Source: Ilyobacter polytropus DSM 2926 (GTDB lineage Bacteria > Fusobacteriota > Fusobacteriia > Fusobacteriales > Fusobacteriaceae). Taken from it: a stretch of 64,000 nucleotides of DNA. The stretch is from assembly GCF_000165505.1 (NCBI RefSeq), contig NC_014632.1:744001-808000 (forward strand). The letters run 5' to 3'. The notes under the pieces were generated by a model. The model was not told the DNA's origin. It worked only from the letters and a program-made list of their open reading frames with translations, and did not search any database. The position numbers and the translations under genes are program-made. This document shows, in pieces, positions 10,639 through 18,810 of this stretch. How positions within the stretch are numbered: the first letter of the stretch is position 1; every line of letters begins with the position of its first letter.

Positions 10639-11513
10639 CCTTTCAAGAAATGATATTTGCACTCCAACAGTACTGGAGTTCTAAAGGATGCATATTAGCA
10701 AATCCTTACGACATTGAAACAGGGGCAGGGACATTCAATCCCAATACATTTCTTATGTCTCTGGGACCAGAGCCTTGGAATGTAGCCTATGTAGAGCCGT
10801 CTAGGAGACCTAAAGACGGAAGATACGGAGAAAATCCAAATAGAGTGTATCAGCATCACCAGTTTCAGGTAATAATGAAACCATCGCCTAAAGATATACA
10901 AGAGTTATATCTTGAGAGTCTTAGAGTTCTCGGGATTGATCCTCAAAAACACGATATCAGATTTGTAGAAGATGACTGGGAGTCACCTACTCTGGGTGCT
11001 TGGGGACTAGGATGGGAAGTATGGCTTGACGGAATGGAGATAACACAATTTACTTATTTCCAACAGGTAGGAGGACTTGAATTAGAAGTTGTGCCTGCAG
11101 AGCTTACATATGGTTTAGAGAGAATAGCACTTTATCTTCAAGGAAAAGAGAGTGTTTATGATCTTGAATGGACAAAGGGTGTAAAATACGGGGATATTAG
11201 ATTCCAGTATGAGTATGAAAATTCAAAGTATTCCTTTGAAAAAGCAGACTTAGACCTTCATTTTAAATGGTTTGACGATTATGAAAAGGAAGCTCTTAAT
11301 GCACTAGAAGATGAGCTTGTTTTCCCTGCTTATGATTATGTGTTAAAATGTTCTCATGTATTTAACGTATTAGATTCAAGGGGAGCTATCTCAACAACAG
11401 AGAGAATGTCTTATATATTAAGAGTAAGAAACTTGGCTAAAAGGTGTGCAGAGGTTTTTGTACAAAACAGAAAAGACCTAGGTTACCCATTATTGAAAAA
11501 AGAGTCGAATTAA
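10635..11513 (+). CDS. glyQ: Glycyl-tRNA synthetase alpha subunit
   Basis: This is the alpha subunit of the bacterial alpha2beta2 glycyl-tRNA synthetase, carrying the class II catalytic core. The start [14 protein letters not shown], the [11 protein letters not shown] stretch and [20 protein letters not shown] are family hallmarks. Length (292 aa) is normal. It overlaps lspA by 4 bp and is followed by glyS after 32 bp. No T-box is present upstream. Confidence 0.98.
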   Translation: MTFQEMIFALQQYWSSKGCILANPYDIETGAGTFNPNTFLMSLGPEPWNVAYVEPSRRPKDGRYGENPNRVYQHHQFQVIMKPSPKDIQELYLESLRVLGIDPQKHDIRFVEDDWESPTLGAWGLGWEVWLDGMEITQFTYFQQVGGLELEVVPAELTYGLERIALYLQGKESVYDLEWTKGVKYGDIRFQYEYENSKYSFEKADLDLHFKWFDDYEKEALNALEDELVFPAYDYVLKCSHVFNVLDSRGAISTTERMSYILRVRNLAKRCAEVFVQNRKDLGYPLLKKESN

Positions 11514-11545
11514 TATAATCTCGCTGCAAGAAAGGAGAGAATGAC

Positions 11546-13618
11546 GTGAAGATCCTATTGGAAATAGGTATGGAAGAGATACCTGCAAGGTTTTTGAAGC
11601 CTGCACTAAATGATATAGAAAAATATATTAAAAAAGAATTTGAAAGCCAGAGAATAAAGTTTGAAACCCTGAAAACTTTTGGGACTCCTAGAAGGTTAGT
11701 TCTTCTAGTAGACGGAGTTTCAGAAAAACAGGAAGATCTTGATATAGTAAATACAGGTCCTGCAAAAGAAGTAGCATATGACGTAAATGGTGAGCTTACA
11801 AGGGCCGGTGTTGGATTTGCAAAATCTCAAGGAATTGATCCTACAGATTTAGAGATTCTAGAAACTCCTAAAGGTGAATATATTGCCGTAAGAAAGTTTG
11901 TAGAGGGTAAGGATACTAAAGAGCTTCTTTCAGGACTACTTAAAAACCTTATCACAGGATTAACATTCCCAAAATCTATGAAATGGTCTGACTTAAGTAT
12001 GAAATTTGCAAGACCTGTCCAGTGGTTTTTGGCAATGGCAGACGATGAATTGGTAGAATTTGAAATAGAAGGGATAAAAAGTTCCTTAAATTCAAAGGGA
12101 CATAGATTTTTTGGCGAGGAGTTCGAAGTAACTTCAATTGAAGAGTACTTTACAAAACTCAGAGAAAATAACGTAATAGTGGACATAGAAGAAAGAAAAC
12201 AAATGATCATAGATATGATAAAGGAAAAATGCACCAAGACAGGGGAACAGGTACTTATAGAGCCTGACCTACTAGATGAGGTGACAAATCTTATAGAATA
12301 TCCTTATCCTATAGTTGGAACTTTCAACTCAGAATTTTTAGAGGTTCCTCAGGAAGTTCTTATTATATCTATGCAGGTCCACCAGAGGTACTTCCCTATT
12401 TTAGATAGCCAGGGTAAGCTTTTACCTAAATTTGTAGTTATCAGAAATGGGATAACATCTTCTGAGCATGTAAGAAAGGGTAATGAGAAGGTTTTATCTG
12501 CAAGACTTTCTGACGCCAGATTTTTTTATCAGGAAGATCAGAAAAAATCTCTTGAGGAATTTGTAGATAAGCTATCTACTGTGGTATTCCAAAAAGATCT
12601 AGGAACAATAGCTCAAAAAATCTCAAGGAGTAAAAAACTTGCTGAATATATGAGTGAAAAATTAGCATTAAGGGATTCAAAAGAAGATATTATGAGAACT
12701 ATTCATCTTGCAAAGGCTGACCTTGTCTCTAACATGATAGGGGAAAAAGAGTTTACAAAGCTCCAAGGGTTTATGGGAGCAGATTATGCTCTTAAGGCCG
12801 GAGAGAAAGAGGTCGTTTCAAAGGGTATAGAAGAGCATTATTACCCTAGATACCAGGGAGATAAGCTTCCTCAAGGTATAGAAGGAGTAATAGCAGGAAT
12901 ATGCGACAGAATGGATACCCTAGTGGGATGTTTTGGCATTGGTATGATCCCTAGTGGTTCAAAAGACCCTTTTGCCCTAAGAAGAGCCGCACTTGCAATT
13001 GTAAATATTATTTTAAATTCTAAACTTGTGATTTCTTTAGAGGAGCTTACTTCTAAAATGCTTGATATTTTAGAAGAAGACAATGTTCTTAAGAGACCTA
13101 AAAAAGATGTTTTAAAAGATCTAATGGAATTTTTTAAACAGAGAGCTATAAATGTATTTGCTGACCATGGACACAGAAAAGATGTTATTGGTGCAGTCTT
13201 AAGTATAGATTGTGATGTTCTTTTAGAGGCCTCTGAAAAAATAGAGACACTGGAAAAAGTTTCTAAGGAAGAGGGATTTAACGATCTGGTACTCCTTTTA
13301 AAAAGAGTAGGAAATATATCTAAAGATCATCATGAAAAAGCAATTTCAACTGATTTACTTGTAGAAGACGCTGAAAAGGAACTTCATAAATTTTATGTAG
13401 ACCTTGATTCAAAAACAGAATTGAATCTTCAAACTAAATCTTATGAAGAATTTTTTAGAAATATTCTTGCGGGTAAAAATGTAATAAATAGATTTTTTGA
13501 CAGTGTAATGGTAATGGATAAAGATCAATCGTTAAAAAATAATAGACTTTCTCTTTTGAAATCTCTAAATGAGATTTTTAACAGAGTAGCTAAATTGAAT
13601 TTGATAGAAGAAAAATAA
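11546..13618 (+). CDS. glyS: Glycyl-tRNA synthetase beta subunit
   Basis: This 690-residue beta subunit of tetrameric glycyl-tRNA synthetase contributes tRNA binding. The N-terminus LLEIGMEEIPARFL and the KSMKWSDLSMKFARPVQWF segment are typical. The start is GTG at 11546, chosen because AAAGGAGAG lies about 8 nt upstream and the nearby ATG at 11541 stops after two codons. An intrinsic terminator follows directly. Confidence 0.97.
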   Translation: MKILLEIGMEEIPARFLKPALNDIEKYIKKEFESQRIKFETLKTFGTPRRLVLLVDGVSEKQEDLDIVNTGPAKEVAYDVNGELTRAGVGFAKSQGIDPTDLEILETPKGEYIAVRKFVEGKDTKELLSGLLKNLITGLTFPKSMKWSDLSMKFARPVQWFLAMADDELVEFEIEGIKSSLNSKGHRFFGEEFEVTSIEEYFTKLRENNVIVDIEERKQMIIDMIKEKCTKTGEQVLIEPDLLDEVTNLIEYPYPIVGTFNSEFLEVPQEVLIISMQVHQRYFPILDSQGKLLPKFVVIRNGITSSEHVRKGNEKVLSARLSDARFFYQEDQKKSLEEFVDKLSTVVFQKDLGTIAQKISRSKKLAEYMSEKLALRDSKEDIMRTIHLAKADLVSNMIGEKEFTKLQGFMGADYALKAGEKEVVSKGIEEHYYPRYQGDKLPQGIEGVIAGICDRMDTLVGCFGIGMIPSGSKDPFALRRAALAIVNIILNSKLVISLEELTSKMLDILEEDNVLKRPKKDVLKDLMEFFKQRAINVFADHGHRKDVIGAVLSIDCDVLLEASEKIETLEKVSKEEGFNDLVLLLKRVGNISKDHHEKAISTDLLVEDAEKELHKFYVDLDSKTELNLQTKSYEEFFRNILAGKNVINRFFDSVMVMDKDQSLKNNRLSLLKSLNEIFNRVAKLNLIEEK

Positions 13619-13620
13619 AA

Positions 13621-13645
13621 AAGGTGTCTTAGGACGCCTTTTTTT
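13621..13645 (+). terminator. Intrinsic terminator of glyS
   Basis: An 8-bp stem (AAGGTGTC / GACGCCTT, one G-U pair) with loop TTAG is followed by a T run. It separates the aminoacyl-tRNA synthetase operon from the threonine leader. Confidence 0.85.
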
Positions 13646-13916
13646 ATTTATCCAATGAAAAACAAAAATATTTTGAAAAAAAACTTTTTTTTTTGTATCA
13701 AATAATTGGTACTAGCTTATAAAACTTCTCAATTAAAAGATCATGAAAATTTTATTAAATTTATAAAAGAAAGACAAGTTTTATAGAGTGAAACATTGTT
13801 TAACCCTTGTTAACTCTGGGTTTATTATGAAATATATTTATACTAAAGGCAGATTTTTATTAAAAACCTAGAAAAATTAATATAATGCAAGGAGTTATTT
13901 ATTAAAAATTTTTAAC
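13646..13916. other. AT-rich gap before the threonine leader
   Basis: No open frame or clear RNA structure is visible. There is a GTTTAAC/GTTAAC pair near 13799-13813 that could be a regulator site but matches no consensus I can defend. Confidence 0.4.
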
Positions 13917-13946
13917 TTGACGTTAATGGTCTATAACTGCTATTAT
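13917..13946 (+). promoter_or_regulatory. Promoter P1 of the threonine leader
   Basis: TTGACG (13917-13922), an 18-bp spacer and TATTAT (13941-13946) lie about 115 bp upstream of the leader-peptide start. Transcription from here would include the leader peptide and attenuator, and could read on into the riboswitch. Confidence 0.65.
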
Positions 13947-14060
13947 ACATAAAAGTTCTTCTAGGAAAGACAAAGTTATAAAAAACAGTAAAAAGTTTCG
14001 AAAGTAAAAATAAAAGTTGTGATAGAGTATTGTCACAAAAGTATAGAGGAGAGAAATGCT

Positions 14061-14102
14061 ATGTTTAGACTAACTATAACCACCACCATAATTATTATGT
14101 AG
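14061..14102 (+). CDS. thrL: Thr/Ile-rich leader peptide of the threonine operon
   Basis: A 13-residue frame, MFRLTITTTIIIM, starts at ATG 14061 behind GAGGAG with good spacing. Four residues are Thr and four are Ile, including TTT and III runs. It is followed by a stable hairpin and then a terminator hairpin, upstream of genes for threonine synthesis. This is the classical design in which ribosome stalling at Thr or Ile codons prevents termination, known from enterobacterial thrL. The symbol is given by analogy of function, not by homology. The alternative ATG at 14056 gives only five codons. Confidence 0.85.
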   Translation: MFRLTITTTIIIM

Positions 14103-14136
14103 GGTTTGCAATCAGAATTTCTGCTGATTCAGACCC
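14102..14136 (+). promoter_or_regulatory. Attenuator upstream hairpin
   Basis: The arms 14102-14115 and 14124-14136 pair over 13 bp (one G-U) with a single bulged C. The stem begins inside the leader-peptide stop codon, so ribosome position would decide whether it folds. Downstream, TTTTAGA (14138-14144) is complementary to TCTAAAA (14182-14188), a possible alternative pairing. Confidence 0.65.
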
Positions 14137-14196
14137 ATTTTAGAATAATGAAAATGTGGAATGTTTCTAAGTGGGATAGAGTCTAAAAGTAGTCAA

Positions 14197-14237
14197 ATGC
14201 CCGTTTAGAACATATGTTCTTAACGGGCATTTTTTTA
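14197..14237 (+). terminator. Attenuator terminator
   Basis: The arms ATGCCCGTT (14197-14205) and AACGGGCAT (14222-14230), extended by AGAACA/TGTTCT after a T-T mismatch, form a very stable hairpin followed by eight T residues. It lies about 95 nt after the leader-peptide stop and is the expected termination point when Thr- and Ile-tRNA are charged. Confidence 0.9.
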
Positions 14238-14376
14238 TAAAATTAAATAACAACCTCATCAAACAGTGAAAAGTCTCAGCCTGATAAATTATACATTAAT
14301 AAAGGGCTAAAGCTGTAGTGATTAAAGATAATTTTATCAGAGTGAACATAATAATGTTAAATAAAGAAAAAAACTT

Positions 14377-14405
14377 TTGACATTTCTTTAAAAATCTATT
14401 ATTAT
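14377..14405 (+). promoter_or_regulatory. Promoter P2, upstream of the glycine riboswitch
   Basis: A consensus TTGACA (14377-14382) and TATTAT (14400-14405) are spaced by 17 bp. An overlapping TATAAT lies at 14403-14408. This promoter sits after the attenuator and would produce a transcript controlled by the riboswitch alone. Confidence 0.75.
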
Positions 14406-14454
14406 AATCTTCAACACGGTAAATAAATGTCGAGTCACTGACAGCTTAATAAAT

Positions 14455-14605
14455 CGGATGAAGGTATAGGGAGAGAGCTGGTAAAACAGCCACCGAAGAA
14501 GTAAATCTTTCAGGTAAATGGACCTATGCTGGACGAACCTCAGGAGAGAACTGTTTGATCAGTCACCGAAGGAGTAACACTCTCAGGTAAAAGGACGGAG
14601 GAAAA
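14455..14605 (+). promoter_or_regulatory. Tandem glycine riboswitch
   Basis: Two glycine aptamers follow one another. Aptamer 1 (about 14464-14530) has GGGAGAGAGC, CCACCGAAGAAGTAAA and TTTCAGGTAAATGGAC, closed by TATAGG/CCTATG. Aptamer 2 (about 14536-14603) has CAGGAGAGAAC, TCACCGAAGGAGTAA and CTCTCAGGTAAAAGGAC, closed by CCTC/GAGG. These are the conserved cores of the gcvT/glycine riboswitch. It precedes the aspartate-to-threonine operon rather than glycine cleavage or transport genes. Confidence 0.92.
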
Positions 14606-14641
14606 CCCACGCAACTATTTTTGCGTATGGATTGTTTTCTT

Positions 14642-14668
14642 GAGGTTACATTTTTGTAACCTCTTTTT
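14642..14668 (+). terminator. Riboswitch expression-platform terminator
   Basis: An 8-bp stem GAGGTTAC (14642-14649) / GTAACCTC (14656-14663) with an AT loop is followed by a T run. GAGGTT is also complementary to AACCTC (14536-14541), the 5' side of aptamer 2's P1. If so, glycine binding would free GAGGTT for the terminator and switch the operon off. A minor hairpin, ACGCAA/TTGCGT, lies at 14609-14626. Confidence 0.85.
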
Positions 14669-14700
14669 ATATATTTAAATTTTTTTAGGGGGGATTATCA

Positions 14701-15675
14701 ATGAGTTATGTTGTAGCGGTAGTTGGGGCAACTGGTATGGTAGGAAGGAAAATGTTACAGGTACTTGAAGAAAAAAAGTTTCCTGTTAAAGAGATAAAGC
14801 TTTTGGCTTCGGCTAGGTCAGCTGGTAAAAAGATGACTTTCAGAGGAAAAGAAGTAGTTGTAGAGGAACTTAAAGCTGAAAGTTTTGTAGGAGTAGATGT
14901 AGCACTATTTTCAGCCGGTGGAGAAACAAGTAAGAAATTTGCTCCTGAAGCTGCAGAAAGAGGAGCTATCGTAGTAGACAACTCAAGTGCATGGAGAATG
15001 ACAGAAGATGTTCCGCTAGTGGTACCTGAAGTAAATCCAGAGGCTATAAAAAATAGCAAAATAATAGCAAATCCAAACTGTTCAACAACACAGTGTGTAC
15101 TTCCTTTAAAAGTGGTTCAAGACTTATTTGGACTAAAAAGGGTTGTTTACAGCACTTATCAGGCTGTCTCAGGATCTGGTAGAGATGGTATAGAGGAATT
15201 AAAAGAAGGGAAAAGATTTTATCCTTATCAGATAAAAAATAACTGCCTTCCGCATATAGATGTATTTTTAGACAATGGCTACACCAAAGAAGAAGAGAAG
15301 ATGATAAATGAAACCAGAAAGATTCTTGAAGTTCCAGAGTTGCCTATAACTGCAACTTGTGTAAGAGTACCAGTACTTAACTGTCACGGAGTTTCAATAA
15401 ACGTAGAAACAGAATCAGAAGTTGATATTCAGAAATTAAGAGATGCACTACAAGATTTTCCAGGAGTTGTGCTGTATGACGACCCTAAAAACAATGTATA
15501 CCCACTGGCTTCAGAATCAGATGAAAAAAATGAAGTATTCGTAGGAAGACTTAGAAAAGATCCAAGCATAAAAAATGGTCTCAACATGTGGGTAGTATCA
15601 GATAACCTTAGAAAAGGTGCAGCAACAAACACCGTACAAATAGCAGAGGTACTTGCAAAAGGGGGAAAATTATGA
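14701..15675 (+). CDS. asd: Aspartate-semialdehyde dehydrogenase
   Basis: It reduces aspartyl phosphate to aspartate semialdehyde with NADPH, the branch point for lysine and for homoserine. The N-terminal nucleotide-binding motif VGATGMVG and the active-site Cys127 in NPNCSTTQ are present. Length (324 aa) is normal. It is the first gene of the threonine operon, 33 nt after the riboswitch terminator, behind GGGGGGAT. It overlaps hom by 4 bp. Confidence 0.97.
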   Translation: MSYVVAVVGATGMVGRKMLQVLEEKKFPVKEIKLLASARSAGKKMTFRGKEVVVEELKAESFVGVDVALFSAGGETSKKFAPEAAERGAIVVDNSSAWRMTEDVPLVVPEVNPEAIKNSKIIANPNCSTTQCVLPLKVVQDLFGLKRVVYSTYQAVSGSGRDGIEELKEGKRFYPYQIKNNCLPHIDVFLDNGYTKEEEKMINETRKILEVPELPITATCVRVPVLNCHGVSINVETESEVDIQKLRDALQDFPGVVLYDDPKNNVYPLASESDEKNEVFVGRLRKDPSIKNGLNMWVVSDNLRKGAATNTVQIAEVLAKGGKL

Positions 15676-16625
15676 AATTAGGTGTAATAGGATTAGGTAC
15701 TGTAGGCGAAGGAGTCTTAAAAATTCTTACACTTGAGAAAGATAGATTAGAGGCCATGTTTGGAGAGAAAATAAATGTTACAAAAGTTTGTGACCTTGAA
15801 GAGAGAAACTTTCCATTTGGTAAATTTAACTTTACAAATAATTATAAAGAAATACTAGCAGATGAAGAGATCAATACAGTTGTAGAACTAATCGGCGGAG
15901 TGGGGATAGCCTTTGAAATAGCAAAGGAAATCCTTGGATCAGGAAGGAACTTAGTGTGTGCAAACAAGCATCTTATAGCTACTCACGGAAAAGAATTATT
16001 TGCTCTTGCAGAAAAAAATAATGTTAAGTTTTTCTTTGAGGCAGCAGTTGCAGGAGGGATTCCAGTTGTAACTCCCCTTAAAGAAGGACTTTTTCCAAAT
16101 AGATTTGAAAGAATAAGAGGGATACTAAACGGTACTTGTAACTATATGCTTTCAAAAATGGAAGAGGGAATGAGTTATGATGAAGCACTTGCAGACGCTC
16201 AGGAAAAAGGCTATGCAGAAGCAGATCCTACATTTGATGTAGCTGGTATCGATACAGGACATAAAATAAGTGTTCTTGCATATTTAGCTTGGGGAGAACT
16301 AAAGGAATTTTCATCAATACCTATAACAGGGATTGATAAGTTAACTAAGGAAGATATCGAAAAAGCCAAGGCAGAAGGAAAAAGATACAAACTTTTAGGA
16401 GAAGCATTTAAAGAAGAAGGAAAGCTGACAGTAAGAGTATCACCACAACTAATTGAAAGCAGCGAACTTCTTTATGATGTAGGCGGAGTTTACAATGCTG
16501 TGGAGATAGACGGTTCATATACAGGGAAAACAATATTCTTCGGAGAGGGAGCAGGGATGGACGCAACTGCTTCAGCTGTAGTATCTGACATATATAAAGT
16601 TTTAGCCAGTCGTTCTTGGAATTAA
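15672..16625 (+). CDS. hom: Homoserine dehydrogenase, short form without ACT domain
   Basis: It reduces aspartate semialdehyde to homoserine. A Rossmann motif GLGTVGEGV is at the N-terminus and GGIPVVTPLKEGL plus GILNGTCNYMLSKM form the catalytic region. At 317 residues it ends at the catalytic domain, lacking the C-terminal ACT domain usual in enzymes of about 400-440 aa. Loss of direct threonine feedback would fit the elaborate transcriptional leader. It is translationally coupled to asd by an ATGA overlap. Confidence 0.95.
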   Translation: MKLGVIGLGTVGEGVLKILTLEKDRLEAMFGEKINVTKVCDLEERNFPFGKFNFTNNYKEILADEEINTVVELIGGVGIAFEIAKEILGSGRNLVCANKHLIATHGKELFALAEKNNVKFFFEAAVAGGIPVVTPLKEGLFPNRFERIRGILNGTCNYMLSKMEEGMSYDEALADAQEKGYAEADPTFDVAGIDTGHKISVLAYLAWGELKEFSSIPITGIDKLTKEDIEKAKAEGKRYKLLGEAFKEEGKLTVRVSPQLIESSELLYDVGGVYNAVEIDGSYTGKTIFFGEGAGMDATASAVVSDIYKVLASRSWN

Positions 16626-16643
16626 TACGAGGGGGTAAGGAGA

Positions 16644-17852
16644 ATGGCATTAATAGTACAGAAATTTGGTGGAACAAGCGTAAAGGACACTGAGAGACTG
16701 CAGGAAGTCGCTAAGTGGGTAGTTAAAAATAAAGAAGAGGGCAACAAGATGGTGGTAGTTGTATCTGCACCTGGAGGCATGACTGATTCTCTGATAAAAA
16801 GAGCAGAAGAGGTTAACAGCAACCCTCAAGGAAGAGAGTTAGATGTGCTACTCTCTGTGGGAGAACAAATATCAGCGGCACTTCTTTCAATGGCAATAGA
16901 ACAGCTTGGACACAAGGCCATCTCTTTTACCGGACCACAAGTAGGAATAAAGACGACTAATGATTTTAATAATGCAAAGATACTGGATATATCACCTGAA
17001 AAAATAATGGAAAAATTAAACAGTGACCATGTGGTTATAATAACAGGATTTCAAGGTGCAGACGAAAATGGTAATATTACTACCCTTGGAAGAGGGGGAT
17101 CGGATACAACGGCTGTAGCTGTGGGGGCAGCTATATCTGCAGATCAGGTGGAAATTTACACTGATGTAGATGGTATATACACAGCTGATCCGAGAGTGGT
17201 AAAAAATGCTGGAAAGATACCACAGGTGTCTTTCACAGAGATGATAGAGATGGCGGGGAAAGGAGCTAAAGTTCTTCACTGCAGAAGTGTGGAACTAGCT
17301 GCTAAATATGGGATCGATATTCATTTGAGATCAGCGTTTACATGGGAAGAAGGAACTTGGGTAAAGGGGGATGAAAAAATGGAAAAAGCAATGGTAAGAG
17401 GAATAACGCATGTCAAAGGACTTGCTAAATTGACTATAACTCAGCTTGAAAGTAATAATTATCTAAGTGATGTAATGGATATATTAGAAGATAGGGAAAT
17501 TGATATCAGACTGGTAAGTCAAGGACTTAATCCTTCTGGGCATTTTGAAATTTCATTCCTTTTAGAAGAAAAAGAGGCAGTGAGAGTTTCTAAACTTATC
17601 CAAGAGAAGCTGGGAAACAAAGAAAATATAGATGTAAAACTGAATTTGGGAATGGTCTCTGCAATAGGTATAGGGGTTCGTTCAAACAGGCTTCAGGGAA
17701 GTGTAATGAGAATACTTAATAACAACGGGATAAAACCAAAAATGATGTCTTCTTCGGAAACAAGTCTTTCTTATGTTGTAGCAGAAGAAAATGTAGATAA
17801 ATTAAAAAGGCTGATGCATGATGAACTTATAGAAAAAAGCCTTTCTGCCTAA
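16644..17852 (+). CDS. lysC: Aspartate kinase
   Basis: It phosphorylates aspartate, the first step of the Lys/Thr/Met pathway. The start MALIVQKFGGTSV, the GRGGSDTTAVA motif and IYTDVDGIYTADPR are family hallmarks. Two C-terminal ACT repeats (about 255-402) are present, so allosteric control by lysine and/or threonine is likely at this enzyme. Length (402 aa) is normal. SD AAGGAG, 18 bp after hom. Confidence 0.96.
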   Translation: MALIVQKFGGTSVKDTERLQEVAKWVVKNKEEGNKMVVVVSAPGGMTDSLIKRAEEVNSNPQGRELDVLLSVGEQISAALLSMAIEQLGHKAISFTGPQVGIKTTNDFNNAKILDISPEKIMEKLNSDHVVIITGFQGADENGNITTLGRGGSDTTAVAVGAAISADQVEIYTDVDGIYTADPRVVKNAGKIPQVSFTEMIEMAGKGAKVLHCRSVELAAKYGIDIHLRSAFTWEEGTWVKGDEKMEKAMVRGITHVKGLAKLTITQLESNNYLSDVMDILEDREIDIRLVSQGLNPSGHFEISFLLEEKEAVRVSKLIQEKLGNKENIDVKLNLGMVSAIGIGVRSNRLQGSVMRILNNNGIKPKMMSSSETSLSYVVAEENVDKLKRLMHDELIEKSLSA

Positions 17853-17870
17853 AATGGAGGTCGGTAAACA

Positions 17871-18800
17871 GTGGCTGTTTATACTAAATTGAGCGATGAA
17901 TATATAAAGAATATATTGAAAAGTTACTCCTTTAAAAAGGTGGACAGGATAGAGGAGATATCTGAGGGGATATTAAATACTAATTATTTTGTAGAAGGTG
18001 ACAAAGGTAAATTTATTTTTAGAATATTAGAAGGTGAGAGGGATTACACAGAAGAGGTAAAGGAACTCGAATTTCTAGAATATCTTAATTTAAATGGGTT
18101 TCCATGTCCAACGGCTATAAAAAATGATTTAGGAGAAAATTATACATTTATAGATGGTAAGATGACTTCGGTATTTACATTTATAGAAGGAGAAAAAGTA
18201 AAGTCTATAAATGAAAATAATATTAAAGAGATAGGCCAAAAGCTAGGTAAAATGCATAACCTCTTGAAAGACAGAGATATAAAAAGAAACAGAAAAATAG
18301 ATATGCAGTATTTTTATGATATAATATCAAAGGCTGATCTCAGAGGAATACTTAAAGATGATTATGATTTCATTATGAAGTATTATGAAAGGGCATCTAA
18401 AATAGATTACTCAAATCTTCCCTTTGGTATAATTCATAACGATATTTTTCCTGACAATGTTTTTATGCAAGAAGGTGAAATATCAGGTATAATAGATTTC
18501 AACGACTGTCTTAGAGGACCTCTTATTCTTGATTTGGCTATAGTTATAAGTTTTTGGATAAGAAACAGAGGTTTTTCAGATGAAGTTGAAAATAGGCTAA
18601 CTGAAGTATTTTTAAATGCCTATGAGAGTGAAAGAAAGATAACCGAAGAAGAGAAGGAGCTCATGAATGAAGCTCTCATAAGAATTGCTCTTACTTTTAT
18701 ATTTTTGAGAGTTAATAAATTTCATGTAGAGGACAACAGCAGTGTAAATATGGAGTTTAAAAATTACAAAGATCTCCTTCCATTGCTGAGATATTTCTAA
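17871..18800 (+). CDS. thrB: Homoserine kinase, aminoglycoside-phosphotransferase-fold type
   Basis: This 309-residue kinase has the APH fold: catalytic HNDIFPDN (about residue 188) and metal-binding IIDFND. The N-terminus MAVYTKLSDEYI matches the alternative homoserine kinase family rather than GHMP-type ThrB. Placement between lysC and thrC supports phosphorylation of homoserine. The start is GTG at 17871 behind GGAGGTCGG. Function is inferred from fold and context. Confidence 0.9.
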   Translation: MAVYTKLSDEYIKNILKSYSFKKVDRIEEISEGILNTNYFVEGDKGKFIFRILEGERDYTEEVKELEFLEYLNLNGFPCPTAIKNDLGENYTFIDGKMTSVFTFIEGEKVKSINENNIKEIGQKLGKMHNLLKDRDIKRNRKIDMQYFYDIISKADLRGILKDDYDFIMKYYERASKIDYSNLPFGIIHNDIFPDNVFMQEGEISGIIDFNDCLRGPLILDLAIVISFWIRNRGFSDEVENRLTEVFLNAYESERKITEEEKELMNEALIRIALTFIFLRVNKFHVEDNSSVNMEFKNYKDLLPLLRYF

Positions 18801-18810
18801 GGAGGAAAAA

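Noticed and set aside
13799-13813. Rex-like site (GTTTAAC...GTTAAC) before the threonine leader
   Set aside because: It is not a TTGTTAA-N4-TTAACAA palindrome and its placement before an amino-acid operon gives no support.
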